A DNA stretch of 64,000 bases from Anaerolineae bacterium (GTDB taxonomy: Bacteria; Chloroflexota; Anaerolineae; Caldilineales; Caldilineaceae). A program made the position numbers and the translations under genes. Shown one piece after another: positions 62,158 to 64,000 of the stretch. How positions within the stretch are numbered: the first letter of the stretch is position 1; each line of letters opens with the position of its first letter. The notes under the pieces were generated by a model. It was not told where the DNA came from, made no database searches, and saw nothing but the letters and a program-made list of their open reading frames with translations. The stretch is from NCBI GenBank assembly GCA_030432295.1, contig JAUIHI010000002.1:310001-374000 (forward strand), written 5' to 3'.

Positions 62158-64000
62158 ATGCACACTCGCTTCGCCCACACGCTCTTAACCCTACTCCTAA
62201 CCACCGGCCTGTTGCTGACCCCCGCCGCGCCGGGAACGAATGCGCAGGACAGTAATTTACATTTCAGTTCGCCGATCAAATTAGCGGACGTTGAGAGATC
62301 CGATGGGAATTCATCGAATCTTGCGCTCTTAAACTCCACGTTTAGTCTCACATTAACCAGTGACACAAACACTGAGTACCTTTCGGGATCAGAGTGGAAA
62401 CCTGCAGTTTTAGCTTGGATACACCCAGATTGGCCAACCTTGCAGGATGCTCATTGGATCTGGAAAAGTTATGAGGTACCACCAGACGAGGCTCTCCAAG
62501 GAAGTGAAATTGTCACTTTTAGATATAGATTTTCCCTTCCATCAAATATATCGGATATAGACGGAATTATCCGAATCACTGCCGACAATGCATATGAGTT
62601 GGCTCTAAATGGTACAGTAATAGGACAGGATGGAATACTCGATACATCCGGTACCGATTTGGGCTGGCAGTCAATAGAAGCCTATCCATTTTATCCACAC
62701 TCTGGAGAAAATGAATTGATAATTCGAGCACTCAACTACCGTCATTATGATAGCAGCAATCCGGCAGGTATACTTTTTCGAGCAAGTATTACATATCGCG
62801 CTGACAGTTCGCCTTCGCACATTGAAGTCACCCAGGCCACACAGACCATCACCAATAGTGTGCCCCTCATTGCGGGCAAACCCACATTTGTTCGGGTATA
62901 TGTGGACTGCGGTCCCGACGGTATGTTGCCAAAGAACGCGACAGTAGCGTTGCGAGGCTATGGGCCATCGGGTGAGTTGGGGCCGTCTCAATCTCCGTTT
63001 GGCGGGTATATCCGTACTGCTTGCCGTGAAGATATGCAGGCGCAACGGGCCGATTCGCGTAAGACACTCAACTTCGCCCTGCCCGTCGAGTGGTCTCAGG
63101 GGACGATCACTCTGCGCGCTGAAGTCGATGGAGCGTCGTATACCGATGAGTTCACGTTCATACCGGGCCAGAAGCTTCGAGTTGCTTGGGTTGCTATGCT
63201 ATACAGCCCGCCTCAACCGTTGCCGCCTCCTGGCCCAATGCCCACCCCAATTGTGTATAGTCCAGACTTGGAAGTGGCGAGCAAAGGTATCGTTGATCTG
63301 CTGTCCATTTATCCTGTAGCGCGTGGAGATGTGAAGTATGTATTCCAGCCGGGATTTGAACAAAAGATCGATAAGAAATTTACTTGCACCGAAGATGATT
63401 GTCCCGCGGATTCCCAGTATTTGACAACGTTGAACGATTTCTGGAATCGTATGAGCCGGGAAGGCCAGTGGGTCGACAGTATAACTCCAGACCGGCTTTA
63501 CGGCTGGGTACCAGAGATTGCCGAAGGGAGTCTATGTGGTATCGCCGATGCAATTTGGGCTGATCCACAAAACCGCAAAGGCCGCGTTGCCGCTGGCTTT
63601 GATAGCTGTGGCGGCGAAACATTGGCACACGAATTGGGTCATATCCTCAGCGCTCAAGGTCTCCGTCATACCGACAACCGTCCTAACGAACAAGACTCCA
63701 ATTGCGGTGTAACGGCTCCGGCTGGCCCAGCACCAGACTATCCGGTATATACGAATCTACCTTTGGGTTCTATTGGAGAGTGGGGGATGCAAATCAGAGA
63801 GAAAGATTTCTATCTTCTCGATCCGGCCCAAACCTATGATTTCATGTCCTACTGCTCCCCAGAATGGATATCCCCCTTCAACTACGACAAGCTGCACCAA
63901 GGATTCCAACCAACGACCACCGCTGTGGTCGCTCAGGCGATGACCACTCCTCAGCGCCAGTTCCTGGCTTCGGGTATTGTTTTTAGCCCTGCCATGACTG
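62158..64000 (+). CDS. secreted zinc metalloprotease (3' partial)
   Basis: An open frame from ATG 62158 (GGAGG 9 nt upstream) to the window end, at least 614 residues. A signal peptide is present (TLLTLLLTTGLLLTPAAPG). Residues 35-205 are a beta-sandwich-like domain (ITADNAYELALNGTVIGQDG). A second beta domain starts IEVTQATQTITNSVPLIAGK. The catalytic part has HELGH (491-495), a possible third ligand at H504 (G501-x-x-H504) and a Met-turn-like YDFMSYC (M563). The spacing between the second His and the Gly is five residues rather than the two of metzincins. It is exported; the substrate is unknown. Confidence 0.8.
   Translation, partial: MHTRFAHTLLTLLLTTGLLLTPAAPGTNAQDSNLHFSSPIKLADVERSDGNSSNLALLNSTFSLTLTSDTNTEYLSGSEWKPAVLAWIHPDWPTLQDAHWIWKSYEVPPDEALQGSEIVTFRYRFSLPSNISDIDGIIRITADNAYELALNGTVIGQDGILDTSGTDLGWQSIEAYPFYPHSGENELIIRALNYRHYDSSNPAGILFRASITYRADSSPSHIEVTQATQTITNSVPLIAGKPTFVRVYVDCGPDGMLPKNATVALRGYGPSGELGPSQSPFGGYIRTACREDMQAQRADSRKTLNFALPVEWSQGTITLRAEVDGASYTDEFTFIPGQKLRVAWVAMLYSPPQPLPPPGPMPTPIVYSPDLEVASKGIVDLLSIYPVARGDVKYVFQPGFEQKIDKKFTCTEDDCPADSQYLTTLNDFWNRMSREGQWVDSITPDRLYGWVPEIAEGSLCGIADAIWADPQNRKGRVAAGFDSCGGETLAHELGHILSAQGLRHTDNRPNEQDSNCGVTAPAGPAPDYPVYTNLPLGSIGEWGMQIREKDFYLLDPAQTYDFMSYCSPEWISPFNYDKLHQGFQPTTTAVVAQAMTTPQRQFLASGIVFSPAMT

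Noticed and set aside
61377-62372. 331-codon minus-strand open frame
   Set aside because: It is antisense to two recognised genes, runs through the 20-bp repeat array and into the protease signal peptide, and has a Cys/Arg-rich composition unlike a folded protein.

Overview
This window looks like a piece of a Chloroflexota chromosome, probably from the Anaerolineae, Caldilineae or Ardenticatenia side. That placement is inference. It rests on very large secreted proteins with Thr/Pro/Ala linkers that end in a short hydrophobic (F/Y)-(L/M)-P-(L/V)-V motif, on menaquinone genes, on clusters of STAND-type NTPases, and on many intergenic hairpins built from degenerate 7-8 nt repeats. No rRNA, tRNA or CRISPR array was seen. 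Both edges cut through genes for secreted proteins.

Layout. 1-9672: giant membrane-anchored LamG-repeat surface protein (5' end missing). 9788-13816 (minus): operon of two DUF488 proteins and a RecQ-type helicase with an extra N-terminal domain. 13979-18476 (minus): GH13 glycosidase, NTF2-like protein, isocitrate dehydrogenase and an SDR oxidoreductase. 18594-21102 (plus): MFS exporter plus PadR repressor with a clear promoter and several operator-like dyads, then a small membrane protein. 21175-24419 (minus): three paralogous tandem-GNAT acetyltransferases. They lie behind a promoter, a 21-codon leader peptide, a matching antiterminator segment and an intrinsic terminator, which is a textbook attenuator layout. 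24436-26145: an ISKra4-like insertion sequence with terminal repeats, a 9-bp target duplication and a transposase split by a +1 frame change.

26900-40690 appears by eye to be an AT-richer accessory island. It holds an SPFH membrane protein, a radical SAM/SPASM peptide maturase with a PqqD-like N-terminus, and five consecutive, differently built P-loop NTPases on the minus strand. One NTPase has TPR-like repeats, one has an OmpR-like winged helix and one has a Gly/Asp beta-motif N-terminus. A strong promoter precedes the first and a terminator follows the last. This is the best candidate here for an undescribed conflict or signalling system.

40708-53749: fabF, a second RecQ fused to an N-terminal helical-repeat region, then an envelope cluster: PspA, an FtsH-ectodomain-like protein, a solute-binding protein, a solute-binding/vWA fusion, a membrane coiled-coil protein and a LivK-like lipoprotein. 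A VapBC-type toxin-antitoxin pair sits inside it. 54124-61276: a TetR regulator and menF, menD, menB and menE, with a DUF433/DUF5615 toxin-antitoxin pair between menB and menE. menC and menH are absent. Repeat hairpins have entered the men coding sequences. 61348-64000: a YgiT-type zinc finger, a DUF2442 protein, an array of eight 20-bp repeats, and a secreted zinc metalloprotease cut by the window end.
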